From positions 62,001 through 126,000 of the forward strand of contig NZ_FNNC01000005.1 in NCBI RefSeq assembly GCF_900106595.1: a DNA stretch of 64,000 nt. The letters are read 5' to 3'. Source of the DNA: Marinococcus luteus. Lineage in GTDB: Bacteria > Bacillota > Bacilli > Bacillales > Marinococcaceae. Made by a program: the position numbers and the translations under genes. Shown here one piece after another: positions 28,415 through 39,791 of the stretch. Numbering within the stretch: the stretch's first letter is position 1; the number at the start of each line of letters is the position of its first letter. Below the pieces are notes generated by a model. That model was not told the DNA's origin and made no database searches. It saw only the letters and a program-made list of their open reading frames with translations.

Positions 28415-30883
28415 CTATTCTTCTTCTGATTCTGCTGGAACATGTTCTTCTTTGGCGGCTTCTTGTTCAATTACAGGGGCTACTGTAGACACGGCTTCAC
28501 CTTTATCAAGGCGGATAAGGCGCACGCCCTGGGCGTACCGGCCGAGTCTTGAAACGTCACCTACCTGCATGCGGATCACCACTCCCTGAATGGTCATTAC
28601 CATCAGGTCGATGTCCAATGGCACCGAACGCATCGCTGCAAGTTCTCCGGTGCGGCTTGTGAGTTTAATCGCTTTTAACCCTTTACCGCCCCGGTTCTGC
28701 TTACTGAATTCTTCAATTGATGTAAGCTTCCCGTATCCTTTGTTTGTCACCATTAGGATCATTTCATTCTCCACTGAAATATCCATACCTACTACTTCGT
28801 CGTCAGCACGAAGCGAAATTGCCTTGACACCTGAAGCAGTACGTCCCATCGAGCGCACGTCCTCTTCGCCGAAGTGAATGGACATTCCCTGCTTTGTGCC
28901 GATGATTAAGGAATCGTCCCCGGAGGTGAGCCGCACGCCGTGAAGCTCATCGTCCTCCCGGACATTAATAGCGAACAGGCCGCCCTTGCGAATGTTCGAG
29001 AAGGCGGAGAGAACGGTTCTTTTCGAAATTCCTTTTTTCGTCAGGAAGAAAAGATAAGCGTTTTCCGAGAATTCCTCGATCGGAATGACTGTGCTGATAT
29101 ATTCCCCTTTATCAATCTGAAGCAGATTAATTAATGGAATCCCTTTAGCCGTACGGCTTAATTCAGGAATTTCGTAAGCTTTCAAACGGTATACTTTCCC
29201 TTTGTTGGTAAAGAAAAGAATTGTCTGGTGGGAATTGGTCGTCAGCAGATGCTCCACAAAGTCATCTTCATTTGTTCCCATTCCCTGAACGCCGCGGCCG
29301 CCGCGACGCTGGCTCCGGTACGTATCAATCGGCATACGTTTAATGTAGCCCTGATGCGAGATGGTGACCACTACGTCCTGCCGCGGAATAAGGTCTTCAT
29401 CTTCGATGGAATTCTCTCCGGCTTCCAGACGTGTCCTCCGGTCATCACCGAATTTTTCCTTCACTTCGGTAAGCTCTTCCCGGATGATTTCAAGCACCCG
29501 TTCTTCGTTAGCCAAAATTTCTTTCAGTTCCCGGATACGCTCCATCAGCTCCCGGTACTCCTGTTCAATCTTGTCTCTTTCAAGGCCGGTTAAACGCTGC
29601 AGGCGCATGTCGAGAATAGCCTGAGCCTGATCTTCACTCAAATCATAGTTCTCCATCAAACCGTTTCTTGCGATTTCTGTGGTTTCCGATCCCCGGATCA
29701 GTTCAATCACCGCATCCAGATGGTCAAGCGCCACCCGCAGACCTTCCACAATGTGGGCACGGGCCTCTGCTTTTCGAAGTTCAAAGGCAGTCCGGCGCTT
29801 AATAACTACTTTTTGATGCTCGAGATAATGATACAGACATTCTTTGAGGTTAAGCACCTTCGGCTGGCCGTTCACGAGAGCCAGCATGTTAATACCAAAG
29901 CTCGTCTGCAGTGCCGTTTGCTTGTATAGGTTATTTAAAATAACGTTGGCGTTGGCATCTCTTCGTACTTCCACGACGACCCGCATGCCGTTACGGTCTG
30001 ATTCGTCGCGAAGATCAGTAATACCGTCGATTTTTTTATCGCGAACCAGTTCTGCAATACGCTCCACCAGCCGGGCTTTGTTCACCTGATAAGGCAGCTC
30101 ATCTACGATGATTGTTTCCTTGCCTTTTTTATCTTCTTCGATGTAGGCGTGCGAACGGATAATAATTGAGCCTTTACCCGTCTGATACGCCTTTCGGATA
30201 CCGGAGCGGCCTAAAATGGAAGCAGCTGTTGGAAAATCCGGCCCGGGGATATATTCCATCAGCTCCTCTACCGTAATATCAGGATCTTCACTCAGGGCGA
30301 GTACCCCGTCAATAACTTCTTCAAGACGGTGCGGCGGGATATTGGTAGCCATACCTACGGCAATTCCGGATGTGCCGTTAACCAGCAGATTTGGGAAACG
30401 CGCCGGCAGAACCACCGGTTCCCGCTCGTTGCCGTCATAGTTTTCCTGATAATCAATCGTGTCTTTGTTAATATCGCGGACCATTTCAAGCGATATTTTG
30501 GACATTTTTGCTTCGGTGTAACGCATTGCCGCTGCTCCGTCTCCGTCCACGGAACCGAAGTTCCCGTGCCCGTTAACGATTGGGTGGCGGTAGCTGAAAT
30601 CCTGTGCCATACGCACCATTGTTTCATAAACCGCGGAGTCGCCGTGCGGGTGGTATTTACCGATAACGTCACCAACGATACGGGCGGACTTCCGGAACGG
30701 TTTTTCCGGCGTCATGCCGAGTTCACTCATTGCAAATAAAATACGCCGGTGCACCGGCTTCATTCCGTCACGAACGTCCGGGAGAGCCCGGCTGACGATA
30801 ACACTCATTGCGTAATCTAAAAACGAGGTGCGCATCTCCTCGCCAATACCAATCTCCGTGACTCTGGATTCGTTTTCTGCCAT
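28415..30883 (-). CDS. gyrA: DNA gyrase subunit A
   Basis: Breaks and rejoins DNA for negative supercoiling. 822 residues. The N-terminal region includes [14 protein letters not shown] (quinolone region, about 82-95; wild-type Ser and Glu) and the catalytic Tyr in AAMRYTEA (about 123). The C-terminal domain has six beta-pinwheel blades and the GyrA-box QRRGGRG (about 530-536). An acidic tail ends the protein. The ATG follows AGGAGG. It follows gyrB by about 120 bases. Confidence 0.98.
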   Translation of the reverse strand: MAENESRVTEIGIGEEMRTSFLDYAMSVIVSRALPDVRDGMKPVHRRILFAMSELGMTPEKPFRKSARIVGDVIGKYHPHGDSAVYETMVRMAQDFSYRHPIVNGHGNFGSVDGDGAAAMRYTEAKMSKISLEMVRDINKDTIDYQENYDGNEREPVVLPARFPNLLVNGTSGIAVGMATNIPPHRLEEVIDGVLALSEDPDITVEELMEYIPGPDFPTAASILGRSGIRKAYQTGKGSIIIRSHAYIEEDKKGKETIIVDELPYQVNKARLVERIAELVRDKKIDGITDLRDESDRNGMRVVVEVRRDANANVILNNLYKQTALQTSFGINMLALVNGQPKVLNLKECLYHYLEHQKVVIKRRTAFELRKAEARAHIVEGLRVALDHLDAVIELIRGSETTEIARNGLMENYDLSEDQAQAILDMRLQRLTGLERDKIEQEYRELMERIRELKEILANEERVLEIIREELTEVKEKFGDDRRTRLEAGENSIEDEDLIPRQDVVVTISHQGYIKRMPIDTYRSQRRGGRGVQGMGTNEDDFVEHLLTTNSHQTILFFTNKGKVYRLKAYEIPELSRTAKGIPLINLLQIDKGEYISTVIPIEEFSENAYLFFLTKKGISKRTVLSAFSNIRKGGLFAINVREDDELHGVRLTSGDDSLIIGTKQGMSIHFGEEDVRSMGRTASGVKAISLRADDEVVGMDISVENEMILMVTNKGYGKLTSIEEFSKQNRGGKGLKAIKLTSRTGELAAMRSVPLDIDLMVMTIQGVVIRMQVGDVSRLGRYAQGVRLIRLDKGEAVSTVAPVIEQEAAKEEHVPAESEEE

Positions 30884-30946
30884 TGCAGTAACCTCCTACT
30901 TTCTATTCCAGCAGGCTTCAATGCCTGTTTCTGCTATATTCGATAG

Positions 30947-30983
30947 AAACCCCCGCTTTAATCTTTCGCGGGGGTTTCTTTGT
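30947..30983 (-). terminator. Hairpin between gyrB and gyrA
   Basis: GAAACCCCCGC / GCGGGGGTTTC stem on the minus strand with only three T after it. It may reduce, but perhaps not stop, transcription into gyrA. Confidence 0.65.
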
Positions 30984-31002
30984 TTCACCTTAATGCCGGC
31001 TC

Positions 31003-32985
<1,983 letters not shown>

Positions 32986-33001
32986 TCATCTCTATGTTCG
33001 C

Positions 33002-33286
33002 TCAGTCCTCTTTGGCTGACTGGATTTCTTCATGATATTCATCATATTCTGAAATAATTTGCGATCTGCGCTTCAGCGTTAACGAAGAAATAGGGGAGAA
33101 ATAAACCTTCTCTTTTGTAACCACGACGGACTTTGCTTCGGAATCTGCAATTTGTTCTTTATCATCATTTTCGACTGCCTGCAGGAACTGTCTTGTGATA
33201 CTTGAAGAATCCTGACTGTTGCTGTCTAAAATCGCAATGACGTCTTTTGAACGTATTACGGTGCCGTCGCCTAAATGTATAAACAA
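33002..33286 (-). CDS. remB: Extracellular matrix regulator RemB
   Basis: 94-residue DUF370/RemB protein (YaaB), between recF and gyrB as in B. subtilis. Begins FIHLGDGTVIRSKDVIAILD and continues with SSSITRQFL and KSVVVTKEKVYFSPISSLTL. In B. subtilis, RemA and RemB promote matrix genes. The C-terminal tail is Glu-rich. Apparent TTG start after GGTGG. Function here is inferred from family only. Confidence 0.85.
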   Translation of the reverse strand: MFIHLGDGTVIRSKDVIAILDSNSQDSSSITRQFLQAVENDDKEQIADSEAKSVVVTKEKVYFSPISSLTLKRRSQIISEYDEYHEEIQSAKED

Positions 33287-33299
33287 TGTGATTCACCAC

Positions 33300-34418
33300 C
33301 TACTGTTTTTCCAATTGTCCCTGGCGGGCAGTAAATACGGTTGCCCGCTCGATTGTCTCGTGCTTGATGCTTTCAATGCTTGTGGTTGTAACAAAAGTCT
33401 GTACTTTTCCCTGGATCGCGTCCAGTAAATGAGACTGCCGATGCTGATCGAGTTCAGAGAGTACGTCATCAAGCAGCAGGATGGGATATTCTCCTACGTA
33501 AGAGCGTATCAGCTCTATCTCTGCCATTTTTAACGATAATGCAGCTGTTCTCTGCTGGCCCTGGGAGCCATATGTCTGTACGTCCCTTTCGTTGACCAGA
33601 AGCTTCATTTCATCCCGGTGCGGTCCGGCAAGTGAAAGTCCCCGGCGGATTTCATTTTCCCTGCGGCGCGCAAGCTCTGCCCGGAGCTGTTCAGCGAGTG
33701 CTGAGGCTTCCATTTCCGCATGAATGTTTGCAGAGGGGTCATACTGCAGCTCAAGCTGCTCCCGGCCCTGTGTGATCCGTGTATGAATCTCTGAGGCCCA
33801 GCCTTCAAGCTGCTGCAAAAATCCGTAACGCCGCTGAATTACTTTCACGGCTGCTTCAATGTATTGCTCGTCGATGACCTCAAGTGTTAATTCCTGCTCC
33901 CGGCTCGGCACGGGAAACATGCCCTTCAGCAGCTGGTTGCGCTGCTTAAGAATGCGCTGGTACTTGGAAAGATCGTGCAGGTACACCGGGCTGATCTGAC
34001 CAATCTCCATATCAATAAAACGCCGCCTCATATTCGGCCCGCCTTTTACAAGGTTTAAATCCTCCGGGGCAAACATGACGACGTTGCATGCGCCTATATA
34101 TTCACTTAGCTTTTTTTGTTCGATGCCATTCTTTTTTACTTTTTTTCCTTTAGCTGAAAGAATAACTTCGAGATCAACATGACGATGCTCCCGCTCTACT
34201 GAAGCTTCGATACGGGCAAATTCGTGATTCCAGCCAATCAGCTCCTTGTCTTTGGAAGTCCGGTGGGATTTCGCAAAAGCAAGCATATGAATAGCTTCCA
34301 TCAGGTTTGTTTTTCCCTGGGCATTTTCCCCGACAATAACGTTTACAGTGTTCTCTATTTGCAAAGCAATATCACCGTAGTTGCGATACTGCTTGAGCCG
34401 AATGTTTTTTACATACAC
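33300..34418 (-). CDS. recF: DNA repair ATPase RecF
   Basis: SMC-like ATPase that directs RecR/RecA to gaps. 372 residues. N-terminal RLKQYRNY..., Walker A GENAQGKTN (about 30-38), signature SQGQQRTAALSLK (about 300) and Walker B LLLDDVLSELD. The start is GTG at 34418. It follows yaaA by ten bases and precedes remB. Confidence 0.97.
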   Translation of the reverse strand: MYVKNIRLKQYRNYGDIALQIENTVNVIVGENAQGKTNLMEAIHMLAFAKSHRTSKDKELIGWNHEFARIEASVEREHRHVDLEVILSAKGKKVKKNGIEQKKLSEYIGACNVVMFAPEDLNLVKGGPNMRRRFIDMEIGQISPVYLHDLSKYQRILKQRNQLLKGMFPVPSREQELTLEVIDEQYIEAAVKVIQRRYGFLQQLEGWASEIHTRITQGREQLELQYDPSANIHAEMEASALAEQLRAELARRRENEIRRGLSLAGPHRDEMKLLVNERDVQTYGSQGQQRTAALSLKMAEIELIRSYVGEYPILLLDDVLSELDQHRQSHLLDAIQGKVQTFVTTTSIESIKHETIERATVFTARQGQLEKQ

Positions 34419-34428
34419 AGGCCTGTGC

Positions 34429-34653
34429 TCATCCTTCGCCGGTACCGATAGTGAAGCTTCCGTTTTCTTCGACTTCCACTACGTCCCCTGGATACAGCTT
34501 TCTTCCCCTGCGGGCTTCTTCTTCTCCATTCACTTCCACAGCGAATTCAGAGAGAAACCACTTTGCCATACCACCTGTATCGATGATTCCAGCTTCTTTG
34601 AGGAACTGGCCGAGTGTTATATATTCGGTTGTGATATTAATCGCCTCTCCCAT
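34429..34653 (-). CDS. yaaA: S4-domain RNA-binding protein YaaA
   Basis: 74-residue S4-like protein found between dnaN and recF in Bacillaceae (also called RlbA). The S4 fold is visible: EYITLGQFLKEAGI, then GGMAKWFLSEFAVEVNGEEEARRGRKLYPGDVVEV. The ATG at 34653 follows GGGAGG; an upstream in-frame ATG at 34725 is less likely. Likely involved in ribosome or RNA metabolism. Confidence 0.9.
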   Translation of the reverse strand: MGEAINITTEYITLGQFLKEAGIIDTGGMAKWFLSEFAVEVNGEEEARRGRKLYPGDVVEVEENGSFTIGTGEG

Positions 34654-34807
34654 ATCGATCCTCCCGACGCCGGATATTAAAGCATAATTATTACTTCTGC
34701 CTGTTTCCGAACATATTTCATTCATACTCTATATTTTACTAAAAATAAGCGGAAAATGCCAGTATATCGCACTATTCGTTTCACATTCCCTGTCAGCATA
34801 ACATAAG

Positions 34808-34845
34808 AAAAACGGCCCCCTGTTTTTATACAAAAGGCCGTATAA
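34808..34845 (-). terminator. Weak terminator after dnaN
   Basis: ACGGCC / GGCCGT arms around a T-rich loop, followed by TTTTTCTT on the minus strand. Confidence 0.5.
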
Positions 34846-34856
34846 TTGTTCAATTT

Positions 34857-35999
34857 TTAATACGTGCGTACCGGTGAGAATAAATGCAGCATCTGATCAT
34901 GGTCTGTCGGCCGCACCACAAATGGGCTCATTGCCCCGGTAAATTGAATATGAATTTTTTCACTGTCGATTACTTTCAGGGCATCTGTGATATTTTTTCC
35001 GTTAAACGAAATGCGAAGCTCTTCTCCGTCTATTTTATCACAATCAATATTTTCCGTCACTTTCCCTATTTCGGAAGAAACGGAGTTGATCTCTACCCTT
35101 CCGTCTCCGAGTGTTTTTAAGTTGATTACATTGTTTTTCGTTTCTCTTGAAAGCAGCAGTGCCCGGTCAAGCGACTGCAGTAATTCTTTCGTGGACAGTT
35201 CAACGCCGGTTTTGGTTTCAGAAGGAATCATATTTTTTGTTACCGGATATTTCCCGTCAAGAAGCCGGGAATAAAACAGGAGATGTGGAAAACGGAACAT
35301 TACCTGGGTTTCCGTAATAATAATTTCGACGGTGGCATCATCATCGCTCAGCAGGCGGCTTAATTCATTCAGGCTTTTACCCGGAATAACAATGTTGGAT
35401 AAATCAGGAGCGTCTGAACCTGCTTCGAGATTTGCTTTCCGGAGAGCGAGCCGGTGGCTGTCTGTAGCAGTACAGATCAGCTCTCCGTTTTCACTTTCAA
35501 GGTTTACACCTGTCAACACCGGTCGTGTTTCCTGGGCTGAAACGGCAAAAACCGTCTGGCGGATCATGTCCTTGAGTAAGCTCTGCGGCAGATGAAACAT
35601 ATTTGTATCGTCAAGCTTTGGAAGCCGTGGGTATTCTTCCGGGTCCAGACCGTTCAGGTTAAATACGACAGAGCCGGAACGGATTGTAGTGGCAAACTGG
35701 TCCTGTACGACGACTTCGATTTCTTCTCCCGGAAGCTTTTTTACTATTTCTGCAAAAAAACGGGCCTGGAGCACAATGCTCCCCTGCTCCTGCACCTGAA
35801 CATACTGATTATCGTTTTCCTCTGTTGGAATGAACGTTTCGATGGATATATCAGAATCACTGCCGGTTAATGTTACGCCATCGGCGGCGGCAACGATTTT
35901 AATTCCGGTCAGTATTGGAATTGTCGTTCTGGAGGAGACAGCTTTATTTACGTTTTGTACATGTTGCACAAATTGATCTCGATCGACGGTGAAATGCAT
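34857..35999 (-). CDS. dnaN: DNA polymerase III sliding clamp (beta)
   Basis: Ring-shaped processivity clamp that tethers polymerase to DNA. 380 residues in three similar clamp domains, as usual. Starts MHFTVDRDQFVQHVQNVNKAVSSR and ends in the client-binding segment MSPFVVRPTD..MLHLFSPVRTY. The ATG follows AGGGAG. It lies 146 bases after dnaA, across the dnaN-side oriC part. Confidence 0.97.
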   Translation of the reverse strand: MHFTVDRDQFVQHVQNVNKAVSSRTTIPILTGIKIVAAADGVTLTGSDSDISIETFIPTEENDNQYVQVQEQGSIVLQARFFAEIVKKLPGEEIEVVVQDQFATTIRSGSVVFNLNGLDPEEYPRLPKLDDTNMFHLPQSLLKDMIRQTVFAVSAQETRPVLTGVNLESENGELICTATDSHRLALRKANLEAGSDAPDLSNIVIPGKSLNELSRLLSDDDATVEIIITETQVMFRFPHLLFYSRLLDGKYPVTKNMIPSETKTGVELSTKELLQSLDRALLLSRETKNNVINLKTLGDGRVEINSVSSEIGKVTENIDCDKIDGEELRISFNGKNITDALKVIDSEKIHIQFTGAMSPFVVRPTDHDQMLHLFSPVRTY

Positions 36000-36000
36000 A

Positions 36001-36145
36001 GGTCATCTCCCTTTATATATATTGTTTTTAAAGTAGTAATAGCAGTAGGGCTTGTTAGTAATGTGGATAAATAAGATTTGAACTGCTAAATCGGGCATTT
36101 ACCTCTGTGAATAAGTTGTGCATAACTTCGCAGGGTTATCCACAC
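36001..36145. other. oriC: oriC, dnaN-side part: DnaA-trio repeats and DnaA boxes
   Basis: Triplets TAG-TAA-TAG-CAG-TAG at 36034-36048, a short GC segment, then DnaA boxes TGTGGATAA (36062-36070), TGTGAATAA (36106-36114), TGTGCATAA (36117-36125) and, inverted, TTATCCACA (36136-36144). This order (trios, GC cluster, boxes) matches the known unwinding element downstream of dnaA in B. subtilis. An AT-rich stretch (36010-36033) lies beyond the trios. Function inferred from pattern. Confidence 0.85.
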
Positions 36146-37486
36146 CTATGTGCGTAATTGATCGATGATTCCCTGGACAGTTTTTTGCAGTTCTGTATCT
36201 GTCGACATCAGATTTGATATTTTTTCGTGGGCATGAATGACGGTCGTATGGTCTCTGCCGCCAAAAGCCTCGCCGATTTTCGGCAGAGAGGCATCTGTCA
36301 TTTCCCGGGAAAGATACATTGCGATCTGACGCGGAAAAGCAATGCTCTTCGTACGCTTTTTTGCTTTTAATTCCGGCACAGGCATCTGAAACTGGGTCGC
36401 GACCCGTTCCTGGATATGCTCAATAGTAACTGTCTTAGGCTGGGCGGTAGGAATAATGTCTTTTAAAGCTTCAGCCGCCAGGTCAGCGTTCATATCCTGA
36501 TTGATCAACGAAGAATAAGCGACGACACGGATGAGTGCCCCCTCGAGTTCACGGATGTTTGTATCGATTTGGTTGGCAATATAGAGCATGACCTCGTTTG
36601 GGATATCAAGCATTTCCGCTTTCGCTTTTTTGCGCAGAATAGCGATTCTTGTTTCCAGGTCCGGCGGCGTGATATCAGTGATCAATCCCCATTCAAACCG
36701 GGAGCGGAGCCGGTCTTCAAGCGTTGGTATTTCCTTTGGCGGACGGTCGCTGGAAATGACAATTTGTTTGCTTTCTTCATGAAGAGCATTGAAAGTGTGG
36801 AAAAACTCTTCCTGGGTCTGCTCTTTTCCCGCTAAAAACTGAATGTCGTCGATTAGCAGCACATCGACGTTTCGATATTTGTTCCGGAAATGCACAGCTT
36901 TGTTGTCCCGGATAGCATTAATAAATTCATTGGTAAACTTTTCAGAGGATAAATACATAACTTTGGCATTGGGATTATGATCAATAACGTAATGGCCGAT
37001 GGCATGCATCAAGTGGGTTTTTCCAAGGCCGACGCCGCCGTAAATAAACAATGGGTTGTATGCTTTGGCTGGCGCTTCAGCTACTGCAAGCGATGCGGCG
37101 TGGGCAAAACGGTTCCCGGATCCGATCACAAAAGTATTAAATGAGTATTTATCATTCAGCATGCTCTTTGGAGGGTCCTGGCTGGAACCGGACGGAGCTG
37201 CTTTTGGAGGCGCTGGTTCATTTTCCACCGGAGCTTCAGCCTGCGGGATTACAAATTTCACCTGCAGCGCGGATCCGGTAATATCTTCTAAAGCATCAGT
37301 AATCAGGTTTGTATAACGGCTCTCAAGCCAGTCACGGGCAAACTCGTTTGGTGCTTCAATAACTACGGTATCTCCTTGAAGATCCGAGGCCTCTGTCGCT
37401 TTCAACCACGTTTCATAGCTTGGTTTACTTACTTTTTCCTGCATTAGTTCCAATGTCTGGTTCCATAAATCAGTAATATTTTCCAA
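36146..37486 (-). CDS. dnaA: Replication initiator DnaA
   Basis: Binds DnaA boxes and melts the origin. 446 residues, the length of B. subtilis DnaA. Domain I (about 1-80, [25 protein letters not shown]), Pro/Ala-rich linker (about 88-110), AAA+ domain with Walker [10 protein letters not shown] (about 150), Walker [10 protein letters not shown], and DNA-binding domain IV ending in [15 protein letters not shown]. The start is TTG at 37486 after AGGAG; a longer in-frame ATG at 37546 overlaps the promoter region. It contains a Noc-like site at 36300-36313. Confidence 0.98.
   Translation of the reverse strand: MENITDLWNQTLELMQEKVSKPSYETWLKATEASDLQGDTVVIEAPNEFARDWLESRYTNLITDALEDITGSALQVKFVIPQAEAPVENEPAPPKAAPSGSSQDPPKSMLNDKYSFNTFVIGSGNRFAHAASLAVAEAPAKAYNPLFIYGGVGLGKTHLMHAIGHYVIDHNPNAKVMYLSSEKFTNEFINAIRDNKAVHFRNKYRNVDVLLIDDIQFLAGKEQTQEEFFHTFNALHEESKQIVISSDRPPKEIPTLEDRLRSRFEWGLITDITPPDLETRIAILRKKAKAEMLDIPNEVMLYIANQIDTNIRELEGALIRVVAYSSLINQDMNADLAAEALKDIIPTAQPKTVTIEHIQERVATQFQMPVPELKAKKRTKSIAFPRQIAMYLSREMTDASLPKIGEAFGGRDHTTVIHAHEKISNLMSTDTELQKTVQGIIDQLRT
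36300..36313. other. Candidate Noc-binding site inside dnaA
   Basis: ATTTCCCGGGAAAG, one base from the consensus ATTTCCCGGGAAAT. Confidence 0.45.
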
Positions 37487-37517
37487 TAAGGACGCACTCC
37501 TCTCGTACAGGTTTAGC

Positions 37518-37546
37518 AGTATACAATGGTTTGGCTGGAGACTCAA
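37518..37546 (-). promoter_or_regulatory. dnaA promoter, proximal
   Basis: On the minus strand TTGAGT (37541-37546), 17-bp spacer, TATACT (37518-37523). About 32 bases before the TTG start. Confidence 0.6.
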
Positions 37547-37627
37547 ATCGCTGGAAAGACAGAAAAGGCTTCTATCTTATCATGGTGAAAGAAAGAAACC
37601 CAATAAGTGAATATGCGGGAGTTGCAT

Positions 37628-37656
37628 ATTATATGCGGTATAAAATTATTGTGCAA
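37628..37656 (-). promoter_or_regulatory. dnaA promoter, distal
   Basis: On the minus strand TTGCAC (37651-37656), 17-bp spacer, perfect TATAAT (37628-37633). It lies next to the DnaA box cluster, which allows autoregulation. Confidence 0.65.
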
Positions 37657-37699
37657 TAATAATAAAATTATGTAAAAAAAGAAATACACATAATGCACA

Positions 37700-37966
37700 G
37701 GGCTGTGAATAACATTGTCCAACAGCTGTGGAAAATTATCCACAAAGTTATCAACAGCTGTGGATAAGGTTGCATTGTATGGAATGTTATTAACAGAAAC
37801 TTAATCCATAATAGCAAATAAAAAGATGAATAACAACGGGAACATATTTGTTTATCCACAAACTCAAGAACTTGTGTAGAGAAACTATCCACAGCACTAG
37901 ATTATGTGTACAAGTTGTTCATAACGCTGTGGGCATTTTTTATGTTCGCTTTTGTTTATCCACACA
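37700..37966. other. oriC: oriC, rpmH-side part: DnaA box cluster
   Basis: At least eight DnaA boxes or close variants: TGTGAATAA 37704; TTATCCACA 37736; TTATCAACA 37748; TGTGGATAA 37759; TTATCCACA 37852; CTATCCACA 37885; TGTTCATAA 37916; TTATCCACA 37956. The region 37487-38110 has no gene besides this cluster, the dnaA promoters and the rpmH promoter. Together with 36001-36145 it makes a bipartite origin. Confidence 0.9.
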
Positions 37967-38029
37967 GTAAGGAGGAATTGCTGTGTACAAATGCAGGGAA
38001 AGAAGCCGCTGGTATCGGTCAGGGGGTGG

Positions 38030-38058
38030 TTGACAGTTTTTCTTATTCTCTATATAAT
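38030..38058 (+). promoter_or_regulatory. rpmH promoter
   Basis: Consensus TTGACA (38030-38035), 17-bp spacer, TATAAT (38053-38058), about 50 bases before rpmH. Confidence 0.85.
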
Positions 38059-38110
38059 TTACGGGAATGTTTTCGAACGTTTATTACTCCTTGAGGAGGT
38101 GCGATACACT

Positions 38111-38248
38111 ATGGGAAAACCAACATTTACCCCTAACAACCGGAAGCGTAAAAAAGTACACGGTTTCCGTGCGAGAATGGGAACAAAGAACGGGCGTCAG
38201 GTTTTGAAAAATCGTCGTCGTAAAGGTAGAAAAGTATTATCTGCATAA
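38111..38248 (+). CDS. rpmH: Ribosomal protein bL34
   Basis: 45-residue basic protein of the large subunit ([19 protein letters not shown], then [21 protein letters not shown]). ATG at 38111 after GAGGAGG. First rightward gene from the origin, with a consensus promoter and its own terminator; rnpA follows. Confidence 0.98.
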   Translation: MGKPTFTPNNRKRKKVHGFRARMGTKNGRQVLKNRRRKGRKVLSA

Positions 38249-38249
38249 G

Positions 38250-38284
38250 AAGGCCACGGATTTTATCCAGTGGTCTTTTTTTCT
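38250..38284 (+). terminator. Terminator after rpmH
   Basis: GGCCACGGAT / ATCCAGTGGTC hairpin followed by seven T. Some read-through to rnpA is expected. Confidence 0.75.
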
Positions 38285-38349
38285 GTCTTCAGCCGGAAGA
38301 AAAATAAAAATGCCGGCGGTTATTACAGGAAAAAGGGGAGGACCGGGTG

Positions 38350-38712
38350 ATGAAAAAGCACAATCGTTTAAAAAAGAATCACGAGTTCAGCTATATTTTT
38401 GCGCACGGAACTTCCTTCGCCAACCGGCAATTTGTGCTTTATACCTTAAAAAAAGAGGAGCAGGTTCATTACCGGGCAGGACTTACCGTCAGCAAGCGGA
38501 TGGGAAACGCCGTCATGCGCAACCGGATCAAGCGCTACCTGCGTGAAGCTTTATCAGAGCTTGAGCCCCGGATCCCCGGAGGCTATGACCTGATAGTGAT
38601 AGCCAGGAAACCGGTAGCGGATATGGATTACCATGAAACGAAAAAAAGTCTGACCCATGTATTTAAAAAAGCCGGTTTGTTAAACTCAGGGAAAACAAAG
38701 CCTAAAAGGTAG
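38350..38712 (+). CDS. rnpA: Ribonuclease P protein component
   Basis: Protein cofactor that helps RNase P RNA cut 5' leaders from pre-tRNA. 120 residues, with the family basic motif (SKRMGNAVMRNRIKRYLRE, about 50-68). The ATG at 38350 follows AGGGGAGG; the GTG one codon before is possible. After it, a hairpin (38722-38760) and then jag, with no yidC. Confidence 0.97.
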   Translation: MKKHNRLKKNHEFSYIFAHGTSFANRQFVLYTLKKEEQVHYRAGLTVSKRMGNAVMRNRIKRYLREALSELEPRIPGGYDLIVIARKPVADMDYHETKKSLTHVFKKAGLLNSGKTKPKR

Positions 38713-38721
38713 ATAAAAGCT

Positions 38722-38762
38722 GTTTTCGCTTCTGGCCGGCAGCGGCTGGGAGCGAAAAATAC
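38722..38762 (+). terminator. Hairpin after rnpA
   Basis: TTTTCGCT / AGCGAAAA arms around a GC-rich loop, followed by TACTTTT. A possible weak terminator in the 225-base gap where yidC normally lies. Confidence 0.45.
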
Positions 38763-38937
38763 TTTTAAAATAGAGGGATTTCTGCTGGTGCTGAAGAAAT
38801 TATTTACAGGAACCATGCGTAAATGAACTCAGAATCATTTTACACATACACATACGTTCAGCATATGCATATAGATGACCGTTATAAACGAAAAACAGGT
38901 ACGAGGAAACATAAGGAACGAGGAGGGCGGGGTAACG

Positions 38938-39573
38938 GTGAACCAATCGATGAAGGTTTCCGGGAAAACAGTAGAAGAAGCTTTAGATACAGCTGTGCAG
39001 GAGTGGGAAACAACGATAGACCGTATCGAGTACCAGGTGCTTGAAGAACCAAGAAAAGGATTTCTGGGTATTGGAGCGAGACAGGCTTCCGTAGAAGTAT
39101 TCCTTCGGGTCGACCCTGTGGAGGAAGCGGCTGCATACTTAAAAGATCTGGTTCAGGCTATGAACGTAGAAGCAGAAGTGGAAGTACAGATCTCCAGGAA
39201 GCATACTGCGATGGAGATCAAAGGCTCTTCTCTCGGCCTTCTGATTGGAAAACGTGGAAAGACCCTCGATGCGCTCCAGCATCTTACGAATACAGCTGCC
39301 AATAAGTACGCTGACGCCAAACAGCATATTGTACTTGACGCTGAAAATTACCGCGGGAAACGAAAAGAATCACTGCAGCGGTTTGCAGAGCGTATGGCCG
39401 GGAAAGCTCTGCGGGAAACCAAAACAATTAAACTTGAGCCTATGGACGCAGCGGAACGAAAAATTATTCATCAGACCCTTCACCAGCACAAAAACATTGA
39501 AACAACATCGTCAGGAAAAGAACCAAGACGTCACGTAGTAATTACACCCGGTGCAAAAGAAAAGCTAAAGTAA
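38938..39573 (+). CDS. jag: RNA-binding protein Jag/KhpB
   Basis: 211-residue protein with an N-terminal Jag domain (about 1-50, SGKTVEEALDTAVQEWE and PRKGFLGIGARQA), a KH domain (about 85-145, LLIGKRGKTLDALQHLTN) and a C-terminal R3H domain (RHVVITPG region). In Firmicutes it binds RNA with KhpA and affects cell division and envelope growth. The start is GTG at 38938 after GAGGAGGG. It is usually preceded by yidC/spoIIIJ; here it is not. Confidence 0.92.
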   Translation: MNQSMKVSGKTVEEALDTAVQEWETTIDRIEYQVLEEPRKGFLGIGARQASVEVFLRVDPVEEAAAYLKDLVQAMNVEAEVEVQISRKHTAMEIKGSSLGLLIGKRGKTLDALQHLTNTAANKYADAKQHIVLDAENYRGKRKESLQRFAERMAGKALRETKTIKLEPMDAAERKIIHQTLHQHKNIETTSSGKEPRRHVVITPGAKEKLK

Positions 39574-39579
39574 GACAAA

Positions 39580-39612
39580 CTGCCGCCTGGACTGCCGGGC
39601 GGTTTTTTAAAA
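39580..39612 (+). terminator. Terminator of jag
   Basis: CCGCCTGG / CCGGGCGG hairpin followed by TTTTTTAAAA. Confidence 0.75.
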
Positions 39613-39635
39613 AGAAACAGGCAGCTGTACACAGG

Positions 39636-39653
39636 TTATCCACATGTGGATAA
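39636..39653. other. Head-to-head pair of consensus DnaA boxes
   Basis: TTATCCACA at 39636-39644 abuts TGTGGATAA at 39645-39653, a perfect 18-bp palindrome, 138 bases before the mnmE start and outside the oriC clusters. Confidence 0.8.
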
Positions 39654-39791
39654 AAACCTTTTGCGAACTGCTTTCATATGATATTCTATTTAGTTAGAAG
39701 CATATAAGGAAACGACGAAAGCGATGCCGAAAAAGGTGTCGTCCTTTTCGTGTGTCTAATAGATGAAGAAAAACCCAGGGAGGGTTGATGA

